Below, in pieces: positions 15,904-24,418 of a stretch of DNA of 64,000 nt. Under the pieces are notes generated by a model. That model was not told the origin of the DNA, did no database searches, and was given only the letters and a program-made list of their open reading frames with translations. Source of the stretch: Croceivirga lutea (GTDB lineage Bacteria; Bacteroidota; Bacteroidia; Flavobacteriales; Flavobacteriaceae); contig NZ_JACJUK010000002.1 of assembly GCF_014235875.1 (NCBI RefSeq), positions 186,001 through 250,000 of the forward strand, read 5' to 3'. Both the position numbers and the translations under genes were made by a program. Numbering within the stretch: the first letter of the stretch is position 1; every line of letters begins with the position of its first letter.

Positions 15904-16914
15904 TTATTTTGCATTTTTAATAGTAGCCGTTTCATAGTCTAAAACAATTCCCTCAAAAATCCATTTTGCTAGAGCCTGCCTGTTTTCTGGGTCAAAAATG
16001 CGTTTTTGGTCTTTTTTATTTTTAATATTTCCAATTTCGATATATGCCATTGCCGGCAAAGTTTTTTTAACCAAATACAAATTACTTCTTTCAGAAAAAG
16101 TACCTGTGTAAGTTCTGTTGGGTTGAAATTGTCTGTATTTCTTTTCAAAAGTTTCATGAATACTCTTAGCTAAGTTCAATCCATTTTTACTTTTTTCATG
16201 ATGATAGAAAAAAACGTCTATATTTTTTCCTTTAGTTCTACTATCAACATGGGTAACTAATAACCTTTGGTACTTACCTATATTTTTTCTGTATAATTCA
16301 TTTACCTTTTTAGTTCTTTGCTCTAAACGTTCAACTTGGTTTAAAGGTATTTCTTCTTGGTTCAGCAATTTTTCATCGGTATCTAGTTCTAAAGCTCTAG
16401 CATTTCTAATACCATCGTTTTCATCTTGAATGATTATATGTACCTCAGCACCATTAGCAATTAATTCTCTAGCCAGTCTCAAGGTAACATCATAGGCATA
16501 TTCATCTTCAGACACAACAACATCTCCATACTTAGCGATGGCCCCAGGGTCAGGACCACCATGCCCCGAGATTAAATAACATACCGTCCCCGAAAGTCTA
16601 TTACTTATAGAATCTACTACTTCATAATCTTTACCAAAAATTGCATATCTAGTTAATTGTGCTTTTTTTAAGGCATCTGTCTTCTTTGGTAATTTATATG
16701 TTTTACCCGCAATTAGTTGGTTATCTTTTGTTATGTAAGCGCTATTTAACTGAATGAATGGCTTTAAATACTCAGAGGGGCTCATTTCATTTTTTCGTAA
16801 AAGCGAAAAAATGCCATCACCGGTCTCAGCAACTACTGTTTGTAAAGAGTCTTGTGCACTACTAGGTATGGCAAGAATAAAGATTAATACTATGTACGCA
16901 ATTCTATTTTTCAT
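15904..16914 (-). CDS. N-acetylmuramoyl-L-alanine amidase (Amidase_3)
   Basis: This 336-residue exported zinc amidase (signal ending SSAQ) cuts the muramic-acid to L-Ala bond of peptidoglycan. The N-terminal 25-80 segment (TGDGIFSLLRK, LIAGKTYKLP) resembles a LysM-like wall-binding module. The catalytic domain shows LISGHGGPDPGA (His118), VVSEDEYAYDV (Glu136 or 138), LVTHVDSR (His222) and YIEIGN (catalytic Glu293). It starts a minus-strand run that continues with the GH113-like gene. Its paralogue at 13741-14712 keeps the layout but not the zinc site. Confidence 0.88.
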   Translation of the reverse strand: MKNRIAYIVLIFILAIPSSAQDSLQTVVAETGDGIFSLLRKNEMSPSEYLKPFIQLNSAYITKDNQLIAGKTYKLPKKTDALKKAQLTRYAIFGKDYEVVDSISNRLSGTVCYLISGHGGPDPGAIAKYGDVVVSEDEYAYDVTLRLARELIANGAEVHIIIQDENDGIRNARALELDTDEKLLNQEEIPLNQVERLEQRTKKVNELYRKNIGKYQRLLVTHVDSRTKGKNIDVFFYHHEKSKNGLNLAKSIHETFEKKYRQFQPNRTYTGTFSERSNLYLVKKTLPAMAYIEIGNIKNKKDQKRIFDPENRQALAKWIFEGIVLDYETATIKNAK

Positions 16915-17056
16915 AATCCAACAACATATTATTCCGATACAAATATTTTTAATTATTTGCCATCATTCTTAAAAAGAGAAAAAAAGTATATTTATTTAAT
17001 CAACAACAATCTTACCGTTTTATTCATTATTGTACATTACTTACAAAGTAGACTGC

Positions 17057-17070
17057 AACAGTTAACTGTT
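17057..17070. promoter_or_regulatory. 14-base perfect palindrome
   Basis: AACAGTTAACTGTT is perfectly self-complementary. It lies 10 bases beyond the stop of the Omp85 gene and about 140 bases upstream of the amidase start. It could be a dimeric regulator site; there is no T run to make it a terminator. Confidence 0.35.
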
Positions 17071-17080
17071 ACTTATACAT

Positions 17081-18337
17081 TTAAAAATACTGTCCAATAC
17101 CAAACACAAATCCTTTTGTGCTATTAGAGGTAACTCCATACCCATAATCAATTCTAAAAATCGCATTAAAAATTCTTTTATGCATAAATCGAATTCCTAT
17201 ACCTGGGTAAATTCTGAGATTTTGTTTTTCTGTGAAATCGCCCAAATCTCCCCCAGGATTTCGCCAACTACCCCCATCAATGAATATATTACTCTGCATA
17301 ACAAACCAATCTTTCTCTATTAATGTATGTCGGTATTCTGTATTAAGTACTATGGCTGCGGTACCTCTATCTATGATATTACCAACACCTCTAATGTTTA
17401 AATTATTATCTACAGCGAAAGGGGCAAATGGAGTATTAAAATTACTAGCCAATCCGAAACGTAAACGTGTTGCCCAATTACCTTTTTGACCCACTCTTTT
17501 ATAGAAGGCAAAATCATTAAAGCCAATCCAAAAATCTGGTAATTGTTCACTAGAACTTGTAACCATTTGCAGGTTTAAATTGCTTTTAAAGCCGTCTAAA
17601 AAATAATAATAGTAATCTATCTTTTGGTAGTTATATAAAAGCTTCAGTAAAAACTTATCTACTTTTAATTCTTGCGGCACATTGGGGTTAGTCGCACCAA
17701 ACAAATACTGATAATCCTCTATAAATATATTGAAACCCAACTCAAGCTGATTTTTGTTATTGATTTGGTAAAGCCCCAAAAGTTCTATTGCATGGTTATT
17801 GTATTTGTAATCTGCCGTTCCATTCTCTAAAAAAACAGGTTCTTGGGTAGTTAAATCTTGATAATTTAGAGCTAAACCAACTTTTTTAGAAAACAGAAAT
17901 GGTGCTCTAATATTTAGTCCATAAGAATTAAAAATATCATATTGATAGAAAGCGCCCAAAGTGATGTTTTCCCCTAAAAAATTAAACTCTTGCAAACCCA
18001 CTCTAAAGGCAAATTCATCATTACTAGAGGTGTAAATGTTAGCAAACGGGATAATAGTAAAGTTTTCTTCTACATCATATATTACCTTAACCTCTGAATT
18101 GGAAAGTGGAACAACCTTAAAAAAGGCGTGAGTAATTGATGGTAGCTGTTTTAATCTATTAATATCTTGATGTAAAACTGTAGAATCTAGCCTTTGCCCT
18201 AATTTAAGCTGAGAGATACGTTTTACTAAAGTTGTTTTTGTTGTTCGATTACCTTTAATTTCAAATTCAGACACTAATTCTTGACTCCCTAAAGATTGAG
18301 CTAGAAATAAAAGCAATAAAACTACTTTTTTAATCAT
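17081..18337 (-). CDS. Small Omp85/BamA-TamA-like outer-membrane protein
   Basis: This 418-residue protein has a signal peptide (to SLGSQ), one or at most two POTRA-like modules (about 25-100: FEIKGNRTTKTTLVKRISQL, then VKVIYDVEEN) and a C-terminal 16-strand-type barrel. The barrel part has GVGNIIDRGTAAIVLNTEYR and IYPGIGIRFMHKRIFN, where Omp85 proteins keep the lid-lock and last-strand motifs; it ends in Phe (FGIGQYF). It is much shorter than BamA (about 800 residues with five POTRA domains), so it is an accessory family member. The client is unknown. Confidence 0.8.
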   Translation of the reverse strand: MIKKVVLLLLFLAQSLGSQELVSEFEIKGNRTTKTTLVKRISQLKLGQRLDSTVLHQDINRLKQLPSITHAFFKVVPLSNSEVKVIYDVEENFTIIPFANIYTSSNDEFAFRVGLQEFNFLGENITLGAFYQYDIFNSYGLNIRAPFLFSKKVGLALNYQDLTTQEPVFLENGTADYKYNNHAIELLGLYQINNKNQLELGFNIFIEDYQYLFGATNPNVPQELKVDKFLLKLLYNYQKIDYYYYFLDGFKSNLNLQMVTSSSEQLPDFWIGFNDFAFYKRVGQKGNWATRLRFGLASNFNTPFAPFAVDNNLNIRGVGNIIDRGTAAIVLNTEYRHTLIEKDWFVMQSNIFIDGGSWRNPGGDLGDFTEKQNLRIYPGIGIRFMHKRIFNAIFRIDYGYGVTSNSTKGFVFGIGQYF

Positions 18338-18395
18338 AAGTTTAAGCTATCCTAAATTTTGAATAGCGTAATTTATTTTACTGTATTTAAACAGC

Positions 18396-18434
18396 TAAAG
18401 TCCTTTTCAAATACCAAAATTTGAAAGGACTTTT
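18396..18434 (-). terminator. Hairpin terminator after the barrel-protein gene
   Basis: AAAGTCCTTTTCAAAT and ATTTGAAAGGACTTT are inverted copies with one bulged base and a six-base loop. The hairpin begins 19 bases beyond the stop codon at 18453. The flanks are A/T-rich but there is no long T run. Confidence 0.6.
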
Positions 18435-18452
18435 ATTAAAAAATCACCATAT

Positions 18453-19340
18453 TTAAAATACAGCTCTTAAACCTAAATTAAAGGTTTGTCCCAAACCGGT
18501 ATCTGTACCTCTTACAAAATTGGTATACAATGCCTCTACATTTAATTCTTGTGTTAATTGGTATTTAACCCCACCCCCTAATGCCGTAAAATTTTGCGTA
18601 AAATTATTACCTAGATTTAACAATTGTGAGTGTTGAACCAAACCTAAGACCGTGAATTTTGTGCTTGGAAAATAACTTAAAAAAACACCTGGCGTTAACC
18701 GCAAACTATTATTAGCAAAACTATCTTGTTGATTTCCTAAATTTAGTTCAGAATTTAGTTCGGTGAATAATTGCCATTTATCTTGGGCAAAAGAATAATC
18801 ATAAAAAAATCTATTTTGCCAGATATATCCTTTTTGGTCTAAAAAGACCCCGTTTTCTGTTTCATTATCAACTAAAGGAATAAATAATGCACTCTGAATT
18901 GAAAAGTTGTTTATTGACTTGAATGGGGTAAATTTTATAGCTGGAGCAAAAGAAGTAAACCCTGACCTTGCACTGCCTTCTTCCCCGTCAAACGATAAAA
19001 AATCAAATATTCCTCTACCACCAACGGTATTCGACCTAAATTCTAACAACAAACCTAAGTTTACTCTTTTGTTGTTACCAACCCCCGTAAAAATATCTAG
19101 GGTAGATGTAAAAAAAACATTTCTGGGAATATCACCATTAAAGGTATCTTCTGTCTCTGTATACAGATTGTTAAACCATTTAATATCCCATTGCCCTTTA
19201 CCAATAAGTTTTGAAGGAGTTAGGTTCTGTATATTACTGCCTTGTTTGTTTTGAACAATAGATTGATTGTCTTGAGCTATTAAGTTTAACATAGACAATA
19301 TAAATGCAGCCACTAGTAAGTGGTTTTTTAAATTTTTCAT
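18453..19340 (-). CDS. Exported beta-barrel protein of unknown function
   Basis: This 295-residue protein has a signal peptide (to LIAQ) and an amphipathic strand pattern throughout (WDIKWFNNLYTETED, KRVNLGLLLEFRSNTV, FFYDYSFAQDKWQLFTELNSE). It ends LGLRAVF with the terminal Phe of outer-membrane barrels. GLGQTFNLGLRAVF and the central LGGGVKYQLTQELNVEALYT resemble phenol-degradation meta-pathway type barrels. It is encoded 18 bases after the DUF547 gene, so they are co-transcribed. I do not recognise a substrate. Confidence 0.7.
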   Translation of the reverse strand: MKNLKNHLLVAAFILSMLNLIAQDNQSIVQNKQGSNIQNLTPSKLIGKGQWDIKWFNNLYTETEDTFNGDIPRNVFFTSTLDIFTGVGNNKRVNLGLLLEFRSNTVGGRGIFDFLSFDGEEGSARSGFTSFAPAIKFTPFKSINNFSIQSALFIPLVDNETENGVFLDQKGYIWQNRFFYDYSFAQDKWQLFTELNSELNLGNQQDSFANNSLRLTPGVFLSYFPSTKFTVLGLVQHSQLLNLGNNFTQNFTALGGGVKYQLTQELNVEALYTNFVRGTDTGLGQTFNLGLRAVF

Positions 19341-19358
19341 AATATTAAGATTACGTTG

Positions 19359-20087
19359 TTATTTGATACTATTAAGCGTCCAATCGTATGGGTAATAGCT
19401 CACTTTAGAAGAAGGGTCTAATTTTTCTGTTCTAAACTTGTTTATAAAGTCAATTTCATTGCTTCCGTTTTTTACAAAATCTGTTTTGTACCACTCAAAA
19501 ATTTGTGATAGCAATACTTTTTTGCCTTTGACCCTAATAAAATTTGGATTGTTTAAAGCGAGTTCTGTTTGTTTTTGAAGTTGATTTTCTAGTTTACTAG
19601 GCACATAAGCTTCATTAATGATAGGCGGACATCCCAAACCAGCACATACCAATACAAAATGAAATCTTGCTTCATCAGGAAAATTACCCCGCAGCACTTT
19701 ATTTTCAATATCGTTAAGCGAAATTTCTTTTCCTCCAATGCTGTGTTTTGTAGCATCAAAAAAACCAGTAATTGCTAAGGGCGACTTTACAGGATATTGT
19801 TCAACAATGCCGTTAATTACAAGCAAATTATAAGCATTAACCCAAAAGGCTTGATACGCAATAGGCTTATTCTTATCAACTTTAATATTCTTAGCAAGAT
19901 TTATCAAATCTTTCAGTTGGGCAGGGTTCATTTTTATTTTTTCGTAATCTACTTTCCCATCACTTACATAGGTTTGAAAGAATTCGTTAGACTTAGAAAA
20001 AAAAGACTCTAATTCTTGAGCTAAACCAAGCTGAAACCAAGCAGAAAAGAGCAATATTAGTATTGGTTTATGGATTATCTTTTTCAT
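19359..20087 (-). CDS. DUF547-domain exported protein
   Basis: This 242-residue protein has a signal peptide (to GLAQ) and a DUF547 domain. The domain is marked by AFWVNAYNLLVINGIVEQYP (about 80-99), FFDATKHSIGGKEISLNDIE, RFHFVLVCAGLGCPP and FEWYKTDF near the C-terminus. DUF547 proteins are widespread in marine bacteria and of unknown function; the conserved Cys pair in CAGLGC suggests a thiol-protease-like fold, but this is not established. It is the first gene of a two-gene unit with the barrel gene. Confidence 0.85.
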   Translation of the reverse strand: MKKIIHKPILILLFSAWFQLGLAQELESFFSKSNEFFQTYVSDGKVDYEKIKMNPAQLKDLINLAKNIKVDKNKPIAYQAFWVNAYNLLVINGIVEQYPVKSPLAITGFFDATKHSIGGKEISLNDIENKVLRGNFPDEARFHFVLVCAGLGCPPIINEAYVPSKLENQLQKQTELALNNPNFIRVKGKKVLLSQIFEWYKTDFVKNGSNEIDFINKFRTEKLDPSSKVSYYPYDWTLNSIK

Positions 20088-20302
20088 AACAATTTTTAAT
20101 TTTCTTAAAGCTTATGTCGAACAAAAATCAAAAACCCTACAAAATATCTAAATTTTAATCCATTTTTTTGATGATGTTTCGTGTTCGAAAATTAGGGGTA
20201 ATACTTACAATTATTATTAAATTTATTTCTATTCTAAATTAAAAACTGCTTGTTAAGTTTCTATCTTTAAAAGCGACACACCTTTAAACTGCTAACAACT
20301 TC

Positions 20303-21652
20303 ATGGAACATGTGGTCATCATTGGTAATGGAATAGCGGGAGTTTCCGCTGCCAGACATATTAGAAAGCTATCAGATAAGCGAATTACTTTAATTTCAGC
20401 CGAGACAGATTATTTTTTCTCTAGAACTGCATTAATGTATGTCTACATGGGACATATGAAATTTGAACACACACAACCTTATGAGAATTGGTTTTGGAAG
20501 AAAAACAACATCAATTTATTAAACGCTTTTGTCACCAACGTTGATGTTGAAAATAAGATTTTAAAAATTGCCAATTCAACTGATGTCTCTTATGATAAAT
20601 TAATTATTGCTACAGGTTCTAAACCAAATAAATTTGGATGGCCAGGTCAAGATTTAAAAGGCGTTCAGGGCTTGTATTCTAAACAAGATTTAGATAATCT
20701 TGAAGAATATGCACCAAATAAAGAGGTATGCAAGAGAGCAGTAATTGTTGGTGGTGGATTAATTGGAATTGAGTTAGCAGAAATGCTTAGAAGTAGAGAT
20801 ATACCTGTTACTTTTTTAGTAAGAGAAAGTAGCTTCTGGAATGGAGTATTACCAGATGGAGAGTCTACCATGATTAACGAACATATCTTAGAACACCATA
20901 TAGACTTAAGATTAAGCACTAATCTTAAAGCCATAATTGATGACGGTAATGGAAAAGTGAAATCTATACTAATTGAAGAAACCGGTGAAGAACTACCTTG
21001 TGACTTTGTAGGTTTAACGGCCGGGGTTACTCCTAACATTAATTTTTTGGAAGATTCTACAATTGAAACAGGAAAAGGAGTAAAAGTTAATAGACTTTTA
21101 GAAACCAGTTGCAACGATATTTATGCTATTGGTGATTGTGCAGAACAGCGTCAACCCATTGGTAACAGAAGACCTGTAGAGGCTGTATGGTATACCGGAA
21201 GAATGATGGGCGAAACGGTTGCCCAAACTATTTGTGGTAATCCAACTGAATATAAACCGGGGCACTGGTTTAATTCCGCAAAATTTCTCGATATAGAATA
21301 TCAGACCTATGGTTGGGTTTTTGGCAAAAAGGGGAGACCTGAATATGAAGCGCAATTTCATTGGAGACATCCAAATGAAAAAGTTTGTATTACCCTTTCA
21401 TTCCATAAAGAAAGTCGACAATTTCTTGGTATTAACACCTTTGGAATTCGAATGCGCCATGAAATTTTTGACCGCTGGTTAACGCAATCAAAAGATGTGG
21501 ACTATGTACTATCTCATCTAGCAGATGCCAATTTCGACCCTGAATTTTACAAAAAGTACGAAACCTCTATAGTGGCCAAATACAATTCAGATTTTCAAAA
21601 AAACCTGAAATCGAGAAAGAAAAGCATAAAAAGAATATTTCAATTTAACTAA
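20303..21652 (+). CDS. FAD/NAD(P)-dependent oxidoreductase
   Basis: This 449-residue pyridine nucleotide-disulfide oxidoreductase-type flavoprotein has an N-terminal FAD motif (VVIIGNGIAGVSAARHI), a central NAD(P) motif (AVIVGGGLIGIELAEML) and the FAD ribityl motif DIYAIGDCAE. These resemble rubredoxin reductase and the NirB N-domain. There is a roughly 120-residue C-terminal extension (WRHPNEKVCITLSFH, then a helical basic tail). No redox Cys pair is seen, so it probably passes electrons to an iron-sulfur partner. The polyferredoxin gene starts two bases after the stop, making this the natural partner. The promoter was not identified with confidence. Confidence 0.85.
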   Translation: MEHVVIIGNGIAGVSAARHIRKLSDKRITLISAETDYFFSRTALMYVYMGHMKFEHTQPYENWFWKKNNINLLNAFVTNVDVENKILKIANSTDVSYDKLIIATGSKPNKFGWPGQDLKGVQGLYSKQDLDNLEEYAPNKEVCKRAVIVGGGLIGIELAEMLRSRDIPVTFLVRESSFWNGVLPDGESTMINEHILEHHIDLRLSTNLKAIIDDGNGKVKSILIEETGEELPCDFVGLTAGVTPNINFLEDSTIETGKGVKVNRLLETSCNDIYAIGDCAEQRQPIGNRRPVEAVWYTGRMMGETVAQTICGNPTEYKPGHWFNSAKFLDIEYQTYGWVFGKKGRPEYEAQFHWRHPNEKVCITLSFHKESRQFLGINTFGIRMRHEIFDRWLTQSKDVDYVLSHLADANFDPEFYKKYETSIVAKYNSDFQKNLKSRKKSIKRIFQFN

Positions 21653-21654
21653 CA

Positions 21655-23259
21655 ATGAGCAATTACGACAGAAGCATGGCACTCACTGGTCAACCTCCAG
21701 TAAGCCTTAGCACAAATCAGAAATTAGCAACCTTGGTTGGCATGTTTGGTCTAGCTGTTTTATTACTAGCCGCTTTTAATATTAATTTTCCCAATAAAAC
21801 GTTATGGCTAACTATTGCCCTAAGCTCCATATTTTCAGGCACTATTTGGTTTGCTTGGGATGCTTATCTAGATAAAGCTCCGGGTATTAAAAATGATGGA
21901 GTATGGTTCAAATCTATCTCTAGTCGTGGTCTTTGGGGTTGGGTAGCTGGCATAGCCCTTACAGGTTTTTATATTGTACTTTATTTTTTTCCAGAATATT
22001 TAGGCTTAGTAAAAGATGGTGACAACAAGGGTGTTATTGCTTTATTCGACCCGTTGAGCAAAGCATTAAGTGGTAATCCAGCAAGTCAATGGTTTGTTTA
22101 CGGCACTTTATATACCGTTGCTATTTTAGCTTTTGGTATTAAATTCTTATGGAAGTATAGACATAATAAGTATGAGCGCATACGCACCATGAGCGTAATG
22201 TTTTTTCAAACCGCATTTGCCTTTATTATTCCAGAATTAATGGCACGTTTAAATGGAAGTTCTGTCTTAAACGGTGGCAGTTTACCCTATTACGACCTTA
22301 AAAACATTTGGCCTTTAAATTATTATAATTTTGAAGGTTATCGTATTAAAAGTTTTGTGAGCTCTGGTGATATTGGTCTCGCTCTTTTACTTTTTGGTAT
22401 TGCTTCTATTTTTATAATTACCCCAATTCTTACCTATCGTTTTGGTAAACGTTGGTATTGCTCTTGGGTATGCGGTTGTGGGGGTTTAGCTGAAACTGTT
22501 GGCGACCCTTTTAGACAATTAAGTGATAAATCACAATTTGCTTGGAAAGTAGAACGATGGGTAGTACACAGTGTTGTGGTATTTGTTACCTTGATGACAA
22601 CAGCCGTTATTTATTCGTATCTGGGTAATGATACTAGTAAATACTGGCTTACTAAACCTTCTTTTTTAATTGGTGTTGCCACATTGCTAACAGCCGTCTT
22701 TGTTTGGGCAATGGTATTTAAACGCAATCAGCTACAAAAAGATGCCAAATATGGAGCAGTAGGTTATTTCGTGATTATAATGTCTTTAGTAGCTTTTCAC
22801 TTTTTAAGTGGTGAAGGCCAAGTTTTTCTATTTAAATCTGAAACCTTAAGAAAAACGTATTCGTTTTTAATTGGCAGCATATTTTCTGGAGTTATCGGAA
22901 CAGGGTTTTATCCCATTTTTGGTAACCGAGTGTGGTGTAGATTTGGTTGTCCTATGGCAGCTATTTTAGGGTTTCAACAGCGTCTCTTTTCAAAATTTAG
23001 AATTACCACTAACGGGGGTCAATGTATCTCTTGTGGTAATTGTTCTACGTATTGCGAGATGGGAATTGATGTTAGAGCATATGCCCAAAAAGGTGAAAAT
23101 ATTGTTCGTTCTAGTTGTGTGGGCTGCGGTATCTGTTCCGCAGTTTGCCCAAGAGGTGTTTTAAAATTAGAAAATGGCCCGTTAGAAGGTAGAATTGATA
23201 GCAATCAAGTTTTATTGGGTAATGATGTGGACTTAATGAAATTGGTAAACCAAAAGTAG
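21655..23259 (+). CDS. Membrane polyferredoxin (NapH/CcoG/NosR-like)
   Basis: This 534-residue protein has about eight to ten membrane helices. Two cysteine clusters sit next to membrane segments (WYCSWVCGCGG and WCRFGCPMAAILGF), and two 4Fe-4S ferredoxin motifs follow near the C-terminus (CISCGNCSTYC and CVGCGICSAVCPRG). The layout is that of NapH/NosR/CcoG proteins, which move electrons across or to the inner membrane. It is immediately downstream of the flavoprotein gene and shares a one-base overlap (TAGTG) with the next gene. It probably accepts electrons from the flavoprotein. The final acceptor is unknown; no denitrification or cbb3 genes are nearby. Confidence 0.85.
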   Translation: MSNYDRSMALTGQPPVSLSTNQKLATLVGMFGLAVLLLAAFNINFPNKTLWLTIALSSIFSGTIWFAWDAYLDKAPGIKNDGVWFKSISSRGLWGWVAGIALTGFYIVLYFFPEYLGLVKDGDNKGVIALFDPLSKALSGNPASQWFVYGTLYTVAILAFGIKFLWKYRHNKYERIRTMSVMFFQTAFAFIIPELMARLNGSSVLNGGSLPYYDLKNIWPLNYYNFEGYRIKSFVSSGDIGLALLLFGIASIFIITPILTYRFGKRWYCSWVCGCGGLAETVGDPFRQLSDKSQFAWKVERWVVHSVVVFVTLMTTAVIYSYLGNDTSKYWLTKPSFLIGVATLLTAVFVWAMVFKRNQLQKDAKYGAVGYFVIIMSLVAFHFLSGEGQVFLFKSETLRKTYSFLIGSIFSGVIGTGFYPIFGNRVWCRFGCPMAAILGFQQRLFSKFRITTNGGQCISCGNCSTYCEMGIDVRAYAQKGENIVRSSCVGCGICSAVCPRGVLKLENGPLEGRIDSNQVLLGNDVDLMKLVNQK

Positions 23260-23729
23260 TGTCTCGAATTTTACTTACCATTCTGCTTACCACTGGTTTT
23301 TTAAACAGTAAATTTTATCATCGTGAATTCTACGATACGGGTAAACTCAAAGCACAAGGTTGGTTTATTGATTTTAATAAAGAAATGTATTGGACTTATT
23401 TTTACGAGAATGGTAAAATAATGGAGTCTGGACACTATAAAAACAATCTCCGTGATGGGTACTGGTATTTTTATTCCAAAGATGGAAAGCTAGAGATGGA
23501 AGGACATTTCAATAAAAATCAGAAAGTAAAATGGTGGTTATTTTATGATAAAAACGAAAAGGTAAATCACAAATGCCAATTAAAAGATGGTGTTAAAAAT
23601 GGTTACTGTCTTAAGTATAGAAATGAGGAATTAACTTCAGCAGAAAAATTTAAAGATGGCAAAAAGGTAAAAGAATGGTTTAGCTTTGCCAGCTTCAAGA
23701 AAGAAAATAAACTTTCAGACTTAAAATGA
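23259..23729 (+). CDS. MORN/YwqK-like repeat protein
   Basis: This 156-residue protein starts with GTG, which overlaps the previous stop by one base. A short hydrophobic N-terminus is followed by about five MORN-like repeats (YDTGKLKAQGWF, YENGKIMESGHYKNN, SKDGKLEMEGHF, KDGVKNGYCLKY and so on). Such repeats occur in YwqK-type proteins and bind membranes or partner proteins. It sits between the polyferredoxin and a polyprenol-phosphate glycosyltransferase gene, with a four-base overlap (ATGA) to the latter, so it belongs to the operon. Its role is unknown. Confidence 0.75.
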   Translation: MSRILLTILLTTGFLNSKFYHREFYDTGKLKAQGWFIDFNKEMYWTYFYENGKIMESGHYKNNLRDGYWYFYSKDGKLEMEGHFNKNQKVKWWLFYDKNEKVNHKCQLKDGVKNGYCLKYRNEELTSAEKFKDGKKVKEWFSFASFKKENKLSDLK

Positions 23730-24418
23730 CATCCTCAATTAAAGTTATTATACCCGCCTACAACGAAGAAGATTCTATAGGGAAAGTCATCGCAGAAATT
23801 CCAGATATTGTTTCAGAAATTATTGTTGTAAACAACAATTCTTCTGACAATACAGCCAAAAACGCAAACAAAGCAGGAGCAACTGTTGTTGATGAACCTC
23901 AACCCGGATACGGTAATGCATGCTTAGCAGGAATTAATTATATCGAAAATCAATCCAACTTACCCCATATTATCGTATTTCTAGATGGAGATTACTCTGA
24001 TTACCCTGAAGAACTGTTAAAGATTATTGCACCAATTCAAAATGAAAACATGGATTTGGTTATTGGTGCTAGAAAAAAAGAGTTACGAGAGCCTGGCTCT
24101 ATGACTCCACAACAAGTTTTTGGCAACAGTTTGGCAACATTTTTAATGAAATTGTTTTTTGGGGCTAATTTTACGGATTTAGGTCCTTTTAGAGCCATAA
24201 AATATGAATCTCTCAAAAAATTAGAGATGAAAGATAAAACTTATGGGTGGACCGTTGAGATGCAACTCAAGGCAATTCGTAAAAATCTGGCTTACAAAGA
24301 AGTACCTGTGCGTTACAAACGTCGAATAGGCGTCTCAAAAGTTTCTGGTACCGTAAAAGGTACTATATTTGCAGGCATAAAAATTTTGGGTTGGATTTTT
24401 AAATATAGTATCAAATGA
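23726..24418 (+). CDS. DPM1-like glycosyltransferase (GT2)
   Basis: This is a 230-residue soluble GT2 enzyme of the dolichol/polyprenol-phosphate mannosyltransferase or glucosyltransferase type. Motifs are VIIPAYNEEDSIGKVI (6-21), VVNNNSSDNTA (33-43), the DxD-like VFLDGDYSDYPEE and LGPFRAIKYESLKKL with EMQLKA. It would load a sugar on polyprenyl phosphate at the cytoplasmic face. It overlaps both neighbours by four bases. The downstream multi-TM transferase with a GT-C pattern could use its product, which supports a lipid-linked sugar pathway. Confidence 0.85.
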   Translation: MTSSIKVIIPAYNEEDSIGKVIAEIPDIVSEIIVVNNNSSDNTAKNANKAGATVVDEPQPGYGNACLAGINYIENQSNLPHIIVFLDGDYSDYPEELLKIIAPIQNENMDLVIGARKKELREPGSMTPQQVFGNSLATFLMKLFFGANFTDLGPFRAIKYESLKKLEMKDKTYGWTVEMQLKAIRKNLAYKEVPVRYKRRIGVSKVSGTVKGTIFAGIKILGWIFKYSIK

